From Streptomyces ipomoeae 91-03 (GTDB lineage: Bacteria; Actinomycetota; Actinomycetes; Streptomycetales; Streptomycetaceae), in NCBI RefSeq assembly GCF_000317595.1, contig NZ_AEJC01000189.1:1-41260 (forward strand): a stretch of DNA of 41,260 bases, given 5' to 3'. Made by a program: the position numbers and the translations under genes. The notes beneath the pieces were generated by a model. It was given only the letters and a program-made list of their open reading frames with translations, was not told the DNA's origin and did no database searches. Below are positions 32,354 to 41,260 of this stretch, piece by piece; position 1 is the stretch's first letter, and every line of letters begins with the position of its first letter.

Positions 32354-33232
32354 GTGATTCTCGTAACGGGCGCCACCGGCAAGGTCGGCCGCAACGTGGT
32401 GGAACTGCTGGTCGCCGGGGGTGTGAAGGCGCGGGCGCTGACCCGGGACCCGGCGGCCGGCAAGGTACCGGAGGGAGCCGAGGTGGTCGCCGGTGACCTC
32501 ATGGCCGATCCGGACGGGCTCGGCGACGCGCTCCAGGGCGTGGACGCGGTCTTCCTCAACGCGGCCGCCTTCCTCGATCTGGCCGGGGTGGGGCCCCAGG
32601 CGGCCACGTTCCTGGCGCTCGCGAAGCGGCGGGGTGTGGGCCGCGTGGTGTTGCTGACCTCCGGCACCGTGCACGACGGGGTCGCCGCGGACCAACAGCC
32701 GAGCGTGATCTCCCGCATGCACCGCACGATCGAGGACGCGGTCGAGGCCTCGGGCATGGAGTGGACGCTGCTGCGGCCTGGCGAGTTCATGGCCAACTCC
32801 CTCGACTGGGCCCCGCAGATCCGCGCGAGCGACATCGTGCGGGCGCCGTACGGCGATGCCATGTGGGCTCCGATCCACGAGCGGGACATCGCCGAGGTCG
32901 CGGTCCGGGCCCTCACCGAGGACGGCCACTCCGGCGCGACGTACAGGCTGAGCGGGCCGGAGCCGATCAGCTACCACGAGCGGGCCCGCCTCATCGGCGA
33001 GGCCCTGGGCCGGCCGGTGCGGCTGGAAGAGATCCCGCCGGACGCCGCGAGGTCGGCCATGGTGGTCCGTGGCGTGCCGACCGAGGTGGCCGACGCCCTC
33101 CTCGCCCTCAGCGCCACCGGTGTCGAACACCCGGAGACGGTCTCCCCCACCGTGCGAGAACTGACCGGGCAGCCGGGCCGGACGTTCGCGCAGTGGGCCC
33201 GGGAGAACGCGGCGGCGTTCCGCGGCCGGTGA
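32354..33232 (+). CDS. NmrA-family NAD(P)-binding reductase (second copy)
   Basis: 292-residue atypical SDR: MILVTGATGKVGRNVVELL, VKARALTRDPAAG, VVAGDLMADPDGLGDALQGV, VVLLTSGTVHDG and MEWTLLRPGEFMANSLDW. The substrate side is APIHERDIAEVAVRAL. It resembles the divergent copy at 29311 along the whole length. GTG 32354 follows AAAGGAG. It is 48 bp after the ABM gene and 38 bp before the P450, so in one operon. Such proteins act in aromatic polyketide pathways as ketone or quinone reductases using NADPH; the step here is unknown. Confidence 0.88.
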   Translation: MILVTGATGKVGRNVVELLVAGGVKARALTRDPAAGKVPEGAEVVAGDLMADPDGLGDALQGVDAVFLNAAAFLDLAGVGPQAATFLALAKRRGVGRVVLLTSGTVHDGVAADQQPSVISRMHRTIEDAVEASGMEWTLLRPGEFMANSLDWAPQIRASDIVRAPYGDAMWAPIHERDIAEVAVRALTEDGHSGATYRLSGPEPISYHERARLIGEALGRPVRLEEIPPDAARSAMVVRGVPTEVADALLALSATGVEHPETVSPTVRELTGQPGRTFAQWARENAAAFRGR

Positions 33233-33270
33233 CCCGGTGGTCGAAAGGAGTCCGAGCAGAGGAAAGCGAC

Positions 33271-34494
33271 ATGACCTCCCCCACCGCCGCGCCCGAGGCC
33301 CCCTTCTTCCCCGCGCCGCGCGAATGCCCTTACGACACACCGCCCTCGTACACCGCGTTCCGTGAGGCCGGCGGGCCGCACAAGGTGACGATCTGGGACG
33401 GCTCGCGCCACTGGCTGGTCACCCGGTACGAGGACATACGCGCCGTGCTGGCCAGCCCGTCCTTCAGCGTCGATGTGCGCCGCCCGGGCTTTCCGCTCGC
33501 CCGCCCCGGCCAGCGTGAGCAGGAGGCCGGGCTGTTCGTCCGCCTGGACGGCACCGAGCACACGCGGATGCGGCAGATGCTGAGCCGGGAGTTCGGCGTG
33601 CGCCACACCCGGGCGATGCACGACGACATCCTGCGCGTCGCTGACGAGTTGATCGACGACATGCTCGCCAAGGGCGGCCCCGCCGATCTGATCCGCGACT
33701 TCGCGCTGCCCCTTCCCTCACGTGTCATCTGCCTCATCCTGGGCGTGCCGTACGAGGACCACGCGGTGTTCTACAAGCACGCGGACACTGTCGTGAACCT
33801 CGACGTCAGCCACGAGGAGCGCGAGAAGGCCATCGAGGAGGCTTCCGCGTACTACGCGGAGCTGATCGAGCGCAAACGCGCGGAACCCGGCGACGACATG
33901 ATCAGCCGTCTGCTGGCCGACCACACCGGCCCCGACGGGTTCGCCCCCGACCATCTGCCCGTCCTGGTCGGCGTCATGGTCGGCTCGGGGTTCGAGACCA
34001 CCTCGAGCCAACTGGGCCTGGGCGCCCTCACGATGCTGCTCCACCCCGACCAGCGCCAGAAGCTGTGTGAGCAGCCGGAGCTGGCGGCGAGCACCGTGGA
34101 GGAGATGCTGCGCTACTGGAGCATCACGGCCACCGACCCGCGCCGTGTCGCCGTCGAGGACATCGAGATCGGCGGACAGCTGATACGCGCCGGCGAAGGC
34201 GTCCTTCTCTCGCTGATCTCCGGCAACCGCGACCCGCGCGCCTTCGGCACCGCCGACGGGGAGTGCCCGGCCGACCGGCTCGACATCACCCGGGGCTCCC
34301 GCCGCCACCTCGCGTTCGGCTTCGGGGCGCACCAGTGCCTGGGCCAGAACCTCGCCCGCGCGGAGCTGCGGATCGCCTGGCCCCGCCTGTTCGAACGCAT
34401 ACCGGACCTCAGGTTGGCCGTCCCCGAGGGCGAACTGGTGTTCAAGAACAACTCCACCGTCTACGGGCTGAAGTCCCTCCCGGTCACCTGGTGA
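33271..34494 (+). CDS. Cytochrome P450
   Basis: 407-residue bacterial class I P450. I-helix VGVMVGSGFETTSSQLGLG, K-helix EEMLRYWSI, heme loop HLAFGFGAHQCLGQNLARAE with Cys356, and terminus STVYGLKSLPVTW. The N-terminal YDTPPSYTAFREAGGPHKV and GTEHTRMRQMLSREF are as in CYP105/107-like antibiotic P450s. ATG 33271 lies after GAGCAGAGGAAAG. No ferredoxin is adjacent. Its C-terminus is close to the P450 at 9719, which does have its own ferredoxin pair; that pair could serve both. Expected role: hydroxylation, ring oxidation or C-O bond formation late in the pathway. Confidence 0.94.
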   Translation: MTSPTAAPEAPFFPAPRECPYDTPPSYTAFREAGGPHKVTIWDGSRHWLVTRYEDIRAVLASPSFSVDVRRPGFPLARPGQREQEAGLFVRLDGTEHTRMRQMLSREFGVRHTRAMHDDILRVADELIDDMLAKGGPADLIRDFALPLPSRVICLILGVPYEDHAVFYKHADTVVNLDVSHEEREKAIEEASAYYAELIERKRAEPGDDMISRLLADHTGPDGFAPDHLPVLVGVMVGSGFETTSSQLGLGALTMLLHPDQRQKLCEQPELAASTVEEMLRYWSITATDPRRVAVEDIEIGGQLIRAGEGVLLSLISGNRDPRAFGTADGECPADRLDITRGSRRHLAFGFGAHQCLGQNLARAELRIAWPRLFERIPDLRLAVPEGELVFKNNSTVYGLKSLPVTW

Positions 34495-34536
34495 ACCTCC
34501 GCGCGGCCATCCCCGACGAGTGCGCCTAGGACGCCC

Positions 34537-35706
34537 ATGCTGAATCGACAAGTCCAACTCGCCCCCCCGCCCGACGTACCCGGTCGGCTCGGATCGGACG
34601 GCTTCCGCCCCGAAATCCAGGCGATACGCGCCGTGAGCATAACGCTGGTCGTCGCCGGTCATCTGTGGCCGACCCGGTTCCCCGGCGCCGTCACCGCCCT
34701 CGACGCCTTCTTCGTCGTCTCCGGTTATCTCATCGGCGCGCAGCTGATCCGGGAGATCGAGCGAACCGGGAGCGTCCGGATCACACGGTTCTACGCGCGA
34801 CGGGTGCGCCGTCTGCTTCCCGCCGCGTCCCTGGTGCTGGTCTGCGTCGTCGTCGCCGCGTTCTTCCTCGTTCCGCGCACACGGTGGACCGACTACGCCC
34901 ACGAGGTGATGGCCAGCGCCCTGTACGGGGAGAACTGGCTGCTCGTCCCCGACTTCTCGGGGGTCATCGACCCCGCCGACTTCACCGCGGTGACGCACTA
35001 CTGGTCGCTGTCGCTGGAGGAGCAGTTCTATCTGTGCTGGCCGTGGGTTCTGCTGTTGCTGTTCATGCTGCGGGCGCCCTGGGCCCGGTTCACGGGCCTC
35101 GCGGTCCTGGGCCTCGCCTCGCTGGCGCTGAGCGTGTACGTCACCGCGGTCGCCAAGGGCCCGGCGTACCTCGTCACACCGGTCAGGGTGTACGAGTTCG
35201 TGATCGGTACCATGCTCGCGCTGGGCGGGACGAGGTTCGTCCTGCCGAAGGCCACGGCCGCGGCGGCCTCACTGCTCGGCTGGGCCGCGATCCTGCTTCC
35301 GGTGCCGTTCATCGACCACTACAGCCCGTACCCCGGTGCCATCGCCTTGATCCCGGCGGTCGGCGCCGCCCTGGTCATCGTCGCCGACGCCTCGGGACGG
35401 CACTGGCGGCTGACCTCCTCGGCGCCCATGCAACTGCTGGGCGACCTCAGCTACTCGGTCTACCTCTGGCACTACCCGCTGATCATCCTGACGCCTTACG
35501 CCGTGCCGGGCGGGGTGCTCACCGAGTGGATGCGGTGGGGCGTCATCGTGGCGTCGGTGGTGCTGGCGTATTCGACCAAACGGCTGGTGGAGGACCCGGT
35601 CCGCACCTGGCCCCTCCTCGTCGACAGCACCCGCCTGACGTTCGTCGCCATGGTGGCCTGCATGGCCACGGTCTGCCTGGCGGCCGGGGCCCTGCTCTGG
35701 GCCTGA
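34537..35706 (+). CDS. Acyltransferase-3 family integral membrane protein
   Basis: 389-residue polytopic membrane O-acyltransferase (OafA/NodX family, ~10 helices). EIQAIRAVSITLVVAGHLW carries the catalytic His and Arg context. It is followed by FFVVSGYLIG, FYARRVRRLLPAA, HYWSLSLEEQFYLCWPW and YSVYLWHYPLII. These enzymes move acyl groups from CoA to sugars or small molecules, often across the membrane; members that decorate macrolides are known. ATG 34537 is 42 bp after the P450 stop, and the ACP follows 48 bp later, so it is embedded in the PKS operon. An acylated product, or a resistance/export-linked acylation, is inferred. No SGNH domain is fused. Confidence 0.9.
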   Translation: MLNRQVQLAPPPDVPGRLGSDGFRPEIQAIRAVSITLVVAGHLWPTRFPGAVTALDAFFVVSGYLIGAQLIREIERTGSVRITRFYARRVRRLLPAASLVLVCVVVAAFFLVPRTRWTDYAHEVMASALYGENWLLVPDFSGVIDPADFTAVTHYWSLSLEEQFYLCWPWVLLLLFMLRAPWARFTGLAVLGLASLALSVYVTAVAKGPAYLVTPVRVYEFVIGTMLALGGTRFVLPKATAAAASLLGWAAILLPVPFIDHYSPYPGAIALIPAVGAALVIVADASGRHWRLTSSAPMQLLGDLSYSVYLWHYPLIILTPYAVPGGVLTEWMRWGVIVASVVLAYSTKRLVEDPVRTWPLLVDSTRLTFVAMVACMATVCLAAGALLWA

Positions 35707-35754
35707 CCCCGCAGCGGCCCCGCCGCTCCCACCCGATCAGAAGGAGTACCCACG

Positions 35755-36009
35755 ATGGCGGAAACAGGAATCACCGAGAGCGATGTACGGCAACTGCTGG
35801 TCGCCGTGGGCGTGAGCCCGGCGACCGCCGGAAGAGACCTGGACCGCTCCTTCGAGGAGCTGGGCATGGACTCGCTGGCCCGGATCGAGATCGCGAGCCG
35901 CGTCATGGAGCGGTTCGGGGTCGAGGTCGAAGAGGACCTGACGGCCCAGGAGACCCCTGCCGGAATGCGGCAGCTGGTCAACCAGCGGCTGACCGAAGCG
36001 ACGGCATAG
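35755..36009 (+). CDS. Type II PKS acyl carrier protein
   Basis: 84-residue ACP carrying the growing polyketide on a phosphopantetheine arm. The attachment Ser is in FEELGMDSLARIEIASRVME (DSL motif). Helix III ends in EDLTAQETPAGMRQLVNQRL. Acidic, with typical length. ATG 35755 follows AGAAGGAG. The gene precedes the cyclase and ketosynthases, whereas ACP usually follows KS-beta in type II clusters. It lies 12 bp before the cyclase GTG, suggesting coupled translation. Confidence 0.95.
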   Translation: MAETGITESDVRQLLVAVGVSPATAGRDLDRSFEELGMDSLARIEIASRVMERFGVEVEEDLTAQETPAGMRQLVNQRLTEATA

Positions 36010-36876
<867 letters not shown>

Positions 36877-36896
36877 CGACCTTGAGGAGAAGGACG

Positions 36897-38153
36897 ATGA
36901 GGCGTGCTGTGATCACCGGTGTGGGCGTCATGGCCCCGGGCGGTGCCGGCCGTGAACGGTTCTGGGAGCGGATCGTCGACGGCAAGTCGGCGATCCGCCG
37001 GATCAGCAGGTTCGACCCATCCCCGTTCCGCTCCCAGATAGCCGCCGAGTGCGACTTCGACGCGGTGGACCGCGGGCTGACCCCACAGGTGGTACGGCGG
37101 ACGGACCGGTTCGTCCAGATGGCGATGATCGCGGCGGACGAGGCAGTCGCCGACGCCGGCCTCGATGTGGCGGACGGCGACCGGGTCGGTGTCACGCTCG
37201 GCACCGCCGTGGGCTCCACCAGCCGGCTGGAGGACGAGTATGTGGTGGCGAGCGACCGGGGCCGGGACTGGGTGGTCGACCACCGGCACGTCGCGCCCTT
37301 CCTGTACCAGTCCCTGGTGCCGGCGAGCGGCGCGGCGGAACTGGCCGCCCGCTACGGCGCCCACGGGCCGGCGGCCGTCGTCTCCACCGGCTGCACGTCG
37401 GGGATCGACGCGATCGGCCACGCCCTGGCGCTCGTCCAGGACGACGAGGCGGACGTGGTGATCGCCGGTGCCTCGGACGCGCCGATCTCGCCGATCACGG
37501 TGGCGTGCTTCGACGCCATCCGGGCCACCACCCCGCGCAACGACGAGCCCGAGGCCGCCTCGCGCCCGTTCGACGACAACCGGCAGGGCTTCGTGCTCGG
37601 CGAGGGCTCGGCGTTTGTCGTCGTCGAGGAACTGGAGCACGCCCGCGCCCGCGGCTCCCACGTCTACTGCGAGGTCACCGGCTACGCGGCGCGGGCCAAC
37701 GGCTTCCACATGACCGGGCTGCGTCCGGACGGCCTCGAACTGGGCGAGGCGATCAGCGACGCCATGGACCAGGCCAGGCTCGATCCGCAGGACCTCGGGT
37801 ACATCTCCGCGCATGGTTCGGGCACCCGGCAGAACGACCGCCATGAGACGGCCGCCTACAAGCGGGCGCTCGGCGAGGCGGCCCGGCGGGTGCCGATCAG
37901 CTCGATCAAGTCGGTGGTGGGCCACTCCCTGGGCGCGATCGGTGCCATCGAGATGGCCGCCTGCGCGCTGGCGCTCCAGCGCGGGGTAATCCCCCCGACG
38001 GCGAACCTCACCACACCCGATCCCGAGTGCGACCTGGACTACACCCCGCTGACGGCCCGTGAGGCGACGGTGCGTCACGCCCTGTCGGTGGGCAGCGGCT
38101 TCGGAGGCTTCCAGTCCGCGATGATCTTCAGCCGGACCGGGGAGGCGGCATGA
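36897..38153 (+). CDS. Type II PKS ketosynthase alpha (KS-alpha)
   Basis: 418-residue condensing subunit that, with KS-beta, builds the poly-beta-ketone on ACP. Catalytic Cys166 is in [20 protein letters not shown], His is in [20 protein letters not shown], and the second His in [20 protein letters not shown]. The N-terminus is [19 protein letters not shown] and the C-terminus [15 protein letters not shown]. All thiolase-fold residues are present. These motifs agree with KS-alphas of the spore-pigment/pentangular branch. ATG 36897 has GAGGAGAAGG just upstream; TTG 36882 is in frame but lies within that site. The stop overlaps the KS-beta ATG by four bases (ATGA), which couples the two subunits. 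Confidence 0.96.
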   Translation: MRRAVITGVGVMAPGGAGRERFWERIVDGKSAIRRISRFDPSPFRSQIAAECDFDAVDRGLTPQVVRRTDRFVQMAMIAADEAVADAGLDVADGDRVGVTLGTAVGSTSRLEDEYVVASDRGRDWVVDHRHVAPFLYQSLVPASGAAELAARYGAHGPAAVVSTGCTSGIDAIGHALALVQDDEADVVIAGASDAPISPITVACFDAIRATTPRNDEPEAASRPFDDNRQGFVLGEGSAFVVVEELEHARARGSHVYCEVTGYAARANGFHMTGLRPDGLELGEAISDAMDQARLDPQDLGYISAHGSGTRQNDRHETAAYKRALGEAARRVPISSIKSVVGHSLGAIGAIEMAACALALQRGVIPPTANLTTPDPECDLDYTPLTAREATVRHALSVGSGFGGFQSAMIFSRTGEAA

Positions 38154-39388
38154 CACCGGCCGCGGTGATCACCGGGATCGGGGTCGTCGCCCCGACCGGG
38201 ACCGGGGTGGAGGAGCACTGGAACAACACCCTCGTCGGCCGGTCCGGTATCGCCCCGATCACCTCGTTCGACGCTTCCGGGCTGCCGATCACGGTGGCGG
38301 GGCAGGTGGCCGGCTTCGACGAGACCGAGTGGGTCGAGCACCGGTTGATCGTGCAGACCGATCGCTGGACCTGGCTGGCGTTCGCCGCCACCCGGCTGGC
38401 CCTCGACGACGCACGTCTCGACCCCGCGCGGCAGAAGCCGACGGAGCTGTCCGTGGTGACCGCGAGCGGTTCGGGCGGCAACCTGTTCGGGCAGCGGGAG
38501 ATCCAGGCCCTGTGGCAGTCCGGGCCGCGAGCGGTCAGCGCATACCAGTCGATCGGCTGGTTCTACGCCGCCAGCAGCGGGCAACTGTCCATCCTGCACC
38601 AGCTCAAGGGCGCGTGCGGAGTGCTCGTGGCCGACGGCGCCGGTGGCATCGACGCGGCCTGGCAGGCCCGTCGGCTGCTCGCCCGGGGCAGCGCCGGCGT
38701 GCTGGTCGGCGGCACCGAGGCCCCGCTGTCGCCGTACGCGCTCGTCTGTCAGAGCGGTCAACGGGCGCTGAGCCGCGACACCGACCCGGCCACCGCCTAC
38801 CGTCCGTTCGCCGCCGACGCCACCGGGCATGTCCCCGGCGAGGGCGGGGCCATGATGGTGGTCGAGCCATGGCAGCGGGCCCTGGACCGGGGGGCGCGGA
38901 TCTACGCCGAGATCGCGGGCGCGGCGTCCACACACGACGCCTGGCACCCCGAGGATCCCGCGCCCGACTGCCGTCAGCTCGCCCGGGCGATGCGCGAGGC
39001 GATCTCCCGGGCCGGCTGCTCCGCCGACGACATCGACGTCGTCTTCGCCGACGGGGCCGGTGACCCCCGGCTGGACCGATTGGAGGCCGACGCGCTGCTG
39101 GCCGTGTTCGGTGACCGGAAGGTGCCGGTCACGGTGCCCAAGACGATGACCGGCAGGCTCTGCTCCGGTGGGGCCGCGCTGGACCTGGCCTGGGCCGCGT
39201 TGTCGATCCACCAGGGCGTGCTGCCGCCGACGGTGAACGTACCCGCCGACACGGTCGGACACGGCCTCGACCTGGTCACTGAGGCCCGCCCCGCCGACGT
39301 CCGGCACGCGCTGGTCGTCGCGCGGGGGGTCGGCGGGTTCAACTCCGCGGCCGTACTGCGCCGACCGGACCCGGAGACGGACCGGTGA
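38150..39388 (+). CDS. Type II PKS chain-length factor (KS-beta)
   Basis: 412-residue non-condensing partner that sets chain length. [20 protein letters not shown] starts it, and [11 protein letters not shown] ends it. The active-site position is not Cys: the motif reads [20 protein letters not shown]. Most KS-betas have Gln at this place (E-Q-A-G-G); here residue 163 is Gly (codon 38636-38638). The His loop is also degenerate ([20 protein letters not shown]), as normal for KS-beta. Gate residues cannot be read with certainty by eye, so chain length is not predicted. ATGA overlap with KS-alpha implies equimolar synthesis. Confidence 0.95.
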   Translation: MTPAAVITGIGVVAPTGTGVEEHWNNTLVGRSGIAPITSFDASGLPITVAGQVAGFDETEWVEHRLIVQTDRWTWLAFAATRLALDDARLDPARQKPTELSVVTASGSGGNLFGQREIQALWQSGPRAVSAYQSIGWFYAASSGQLSILHQLKGACGVLVADGAGGIDAAWQARRLLARGSAGVLVGGTEAPLSPYALVCQSGQRALSRDTDPATAYRPFAADATGHVPGEGGAMMVVEPWQRALDRGARIYAEIAGAASTHDAWHPEDPAPDCRQLARAMREAISRAGCSADDIDVVFADGAGDPRLDRLEADALLAVFGDRKVPVTVPKTMTGRLCSGGAALDLAWAALSIHQGVLPPTVNVPADTVGHGLDLVTEARPADVRHALVVARGVGGFNSAAVLRRPDPETDR

Positions 39389-39517
39389 CCGCCGGTCGGC
39401 GGCCCGCGTGGCGACGGGGGCGTGAGGCGGTTCGTCACTGGCGGACGCACACCGAGGTGGCGCCGCGACACCCCTGGGCGGCTGATCTCCAGTGCATCGA
39501 GTGCTTCGGAGGACATC

Positions 39518-39973
39518 GTGTTCAATGCGGTCGTGCTGGCGTCGGTCCTGCTGTGCAACGGGTTGGCCGCCGGTGTGCTCACGGCCAGTGAGCTGGGCTC
39601 GTTCCCGCTGATGGCCCGGCTCCCGGCGGACCAGTATGTGCGGACCCATGCGTTCTACTCCACCCGGTACGACCCATTCATGCCGGTATGTTTGATCCTC
39701 GCCGTCCTCGGTGACCTGACCCTCGCCGTCACGGCCGACGGCCCGCTCATCCGGGGGCTGTACGGGGCGGCGGCGCTGTGCGCGGCCGGCGCCATCGTCA
39801 TCGCGCTCACCCGCAACGTGCCCCTCAACATCTGGGTCCGCTCGGTCGACCCGCATCACCCCCCACGAGACTGGCAGTCCCGCCGAGCCGCCTGGGGCCG
39901 CTGGAATCTGCGCCGCTGCGTCCTGGTCGCGACGGCACTGGTGGCCAACTGCGCGACAGTCGCGATCGGTTGA
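39518..39973 (+). CDS. DUF1772 (anthrone-oxygenase-like) membrane protein
   Basis: 151 residues with four predicted membrane helices ([70 protein letters not shown]). The conserved family signature is [13 protein letters not shown]1772 proteins occur in aromatic polyketide clusters of bacteria and fungi, where some act as cofactor-free anthrone oxygenases. GTG 39518 is chosen for its GGAGG at 39508-39512; the frame continues upstream to 39422 but is Arg-rich and unlike membrane protein N-termini. It lies 129 bp after KS-beta, the largest gap in the operon. Probable role: oxidation of a central ring to a quinone. Confidence 0.85.
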   Translation: MFNAVVLASVLLCNGLAAGVLTASELGSFPLMARLPADQYVRTHAFYSTRYDPFMPVCLILAVLGDLTLAVTADGPLIRGLYGAAALCAAGAIVIALTRNVPLNIWVRSVDPHHPPRDWQSRRAAWGRWNLRRCVLVATALVANCATVAIG

Positions 39974-40031
39974 GCCTTCCTCCCGTCCTCTGTCCACCCG
40001 ACATCACATCGACATCACCTACGGAGACAGC

Positions 40032-40784
40032 ATGGATCTCGACCTGACCGGCCGCAAAGCCCTGGTGACCGGCGGAAGCCGGGGCGTGGGCCGCGGCATC
40101 GTGCTCGAACTCGCCCGAGCGGGCGCCGACGTGACCACGTGTTACCGACAGCCGTCGGAGGCCGTGGACTCTCTGATCGCCGAGCTGAAGGAGACCGGCG
40201 GGGATCACCAGGTGGTGCGGGCCGATCTGACCGACCCGTCCCGCGTCGCCGAACTCGTGCGGCAGGCGGGCGACCGATACGGGCGGATCGATCTGCTGGT
40301 CCACAACGCCGGCACGGTCAGCCATATCCCCTTCGGTGAGTTATCGCCCGCCGAGTGGCAGCGGGTGCTGGACACCAACCTGACGGCGGCCTATCTGCTC
40401 ATTCAGGAGAGCCTGGAGCTGATGGGTGAGGGGTCGTCCGTGGTGTGCGTCGGGTCGAAGTCGGCGGACGTGGGCATCCCGTTGCGCGCCCACTACACGG
40501 CTTCCAAGTCGGCCCTGCAGGGACTGTCCCGATCCCTGGCCAAGGAGTACGGCGCGAAGGGCATCCGGTTCAACGTCGTGGCCCTCGGGGTGATCGAGAC
40601 CGAGGAGTTGCTGAGCCGGCCGGCCGAGCAGCGGGACGCGCTCGTCGAGCGGTACCGGGCCAAGACCGCCCTGGGCCGGCTCGGCACCCCGGAGGAAGTG
40701 GCCGGCGCGGTGCTCTTCCTCGCCGGCGACCTCTCCCGGTACGTCACGGGCACGACGTTATACGTGGACGGGGGGATCTCATGA
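40032..40784 (+). CDS. Polyketide ketoreductase (SDR), with two TTA codons
   Basis: 250-residue classical SDR: NADPH motif [29 protein letters not shown] (NAG), Ser in [12 protein letters not shown], Tyr-Lys in [20 protein letters not shown] and terminus [13 protein letters not shown]. FabG-like and the right length for a type II PKS ketoreductase acting on the nascent chain or an early ring. ATG 40032 follows TACGGAGACAGC. Leu codons at 40341-40343 and 40758-40760 are TTA, the rare codon read by the bldA tRNA in Streptomyces, so translation may be held back until development proceeds. The stop overlaps the next ATG (ATGA). Confidence 0.93.
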   Translation: MDLDLTGRKALVTGGSRGVGRGIVLELARAGADVTTCYRQPSEAVDSLIAELKETGGDHQVVRADLTDPSRVAELVRQAGDRYGRIDLLVHNAGTVSHIPFGELSPAEWQRVLDTNLTAAYLLIQESLELMGEGSSVVCVGSKSADVGIPLRAHYTASKSALQGLSRSLAKEYGAKGIRFNVVALGVIETEELLSRPAEQRDALVERYRAKTALGRLGTPEEVAGAVLFLAGDLSRYVTGTTLYVDGGIS

Positions 40785-41194
40785 GCTCGGGCCGCCCAAC
40801 AACTGACGGAGACCTCATGAGCGCGACCGCCGACGGCACGCACCCGTTCCGCATCATGCTCCGCATGCTGATCAAGCCCGGAATGGAGGAGGACTTCGAG
40901 CGGGTCTGGTCCGAGGTGGGCGACTCCGTGACCTCCCATCCGGCCAACCTCGGCCAGTGGCTGTGCCGCGGGGAGGAGGAGGCCGGGGTGTACTACATCA
41001 TCAGCGACTGGGTCGACGAGCTGCGTTTCCGGGAGTTCGAGACGAGCGCCGGGCACCTGGAGCACCGACAGAAGCTGCATCCGTTCCGGTCAGGCGGTTC
41101 CATGGTGACGATGCGGGTGGTCGCCGTCCTCCCCGGAGGGACGGGCAGCGCGAGCGGGCCGGTCCCCACCGCTGACGGGAGCCGGGGCCGATGA
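40781..41194 (+). CDS. Antibiotic-biosynthesis-monooxygenase (ABM) domain protein
   Basis: 137 residues with one ferredoxin-like ABM domain: [40 protein letters not shown] and [15 protein letters not shown]. The C-terminal tail is Gly/Ser-rich. Homologues in pentangular and spore-pigment type clusters are small cofactor-free oxygenases, or shape-only cyclase helpers. ATG 40781 overlaps the ketoreductase stop; ATG 40817 has a better GGAG-spaced site and is an alternative. It ends by overlapping the next gene (ATGA at 41191), so it is fully coupled in the operon. Confidence 0.87.
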   Translation: MSSGRPTTDGDLMSATADGTHPFRIMLRMLIKPGMEEDFERVWSEVGDSVTSHPANLGQWLCRGEEEAGVYYIISDWVDELRFREFETSAGHLEHRQKLHPFRSGGSMVTMRVVAVLPGGTGSASGPVPTADGSRGR

Positions 41195-41260
41195 GCGGCG
41201 AGGTCCGGGTTCTCGTCCACCACCACGCCGAGGAGCCCGAGGAGATCCGCCGGGCCTATC
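41191..41260 (+). CDS. Partial gene, probably another ABM-type oxygenase
   Basis: Only 23 codons are visible (VRVLVHHHAEEPEEIRRAY). The strand of alternating hydrophobics and the 'AE.PE.IRRAY' helix resemble the start of ABM-like proteins of aromatic PKS clusters. ATG 41191 overlaps the preceding stop. Function is tentative because the gene is cut by the window edge. Confidence 0.5.
   Translation, partial: MSGEVRVLVHHHAEEPEEIRRAY

Noticed and set aside
38075..39997. 640-codon minus-strand open frame over KS-beta
   Set aside because: Low-complexity Gly/Arg composition and complete overlap with a well-supported KS-beta gene.

Overview
The window is high-GC actinobacterial DNA, almost certainly from Streptomyces. 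The support is strong GC bias at third codon positions, many GTG and TTG starts, a PAS/GAF/SpoIIE/HATPase regulator, an MFS pump with a carboxypeptidase-regulatory-like tail, rare TTA codons and a type II polyketide synthase (PKS) locus. No tRNA or rRNA gene was recognised.

Layout. (1) 1-6.1 kb is ordinary chromosome: MFS transporter, SpoIIE-family phosphatase, SAM methyltransferase. Short tandem duplications lie on both sides of the methyltransferase. (2) 6.4-7.7 kb is decayed DNA: a LuxR/LAL fragment, unassigned remnants, and an isolated AT-rich perfect-consensus promoter over a 16-bp palindrome. (3) 7.7-11.7 kb is a complete cytochrome P450 / [3Fe-4S] ferredoxin / ferredoxin reductase operon. 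A broken SDR lies at its end, and a divergent TetR regulator shares two operator-like palindromes with it. (4) 11.8-13.6 kb holds a CsaA-like tRNA-binding protein and a class III aminotransferase in which the PLP-binding Asp reads Ala. (5) 13.6-19.7 kb is an insertion-sequence graveyard: two full-length IS110-family transposases, nested IS4-type pieces, an IS30 end, an IS110 tail and a DUF4240 gene. (6) 19.7-22.3 kb is a divergent pair: a caspase-like peptidase with a P-loop domain, cut at its C-terminus by IS110 debris, and an LCAT-like serine hydrolase with two frameshifts. (7) 22.3-24.4 kb is a mosaic of fragments (type II thioesterase, CBS-BON protein, flavodoxin with a nonsense codon, a three-repeat degenerate CRISPR array, an oxidoreductase tail, a P450 tail). 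(8) 24.4 kb to the right edge is a largely intact aromatic (type II) PKS cluster that continues past the window.

The PKS cluster holds the minimal PKS (KS-alpha, KS-beta, ACP), a ketoreductase, a fused aromatase/cyclase-cupin protein, a DUF1772 (anthrone-oxygenase-like) membrane protein, and two or three antibiotic-biosynthesis-monooxygenase (ABM) proteins. It also holds an FAD monooxygenase (two single-base frameshifts), two P450s, a luciferase-like F420-type oxidoreductase, a 3-hydroxyisobutyrate-dehydrogenase-like enzyme, two NmrA-type reductases, an O-methyltransferase and an acyltransferase-3 membrane protein. KS-alpha motifs and gene content fit a heavily oxidised polycyclic product of the pentangular or spore-pigment class. 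The product itself cannot be named from this window.

Single-base frameshifts recur (TetR, SDR, LCAT, CBS-BON, thioesterase, FAD monooxygenase). Some lie in fragments that are clearly dead. Others lie in genes that look otherwise intact and could be sequencing error, so check base accuracy before calling those genes inactive.
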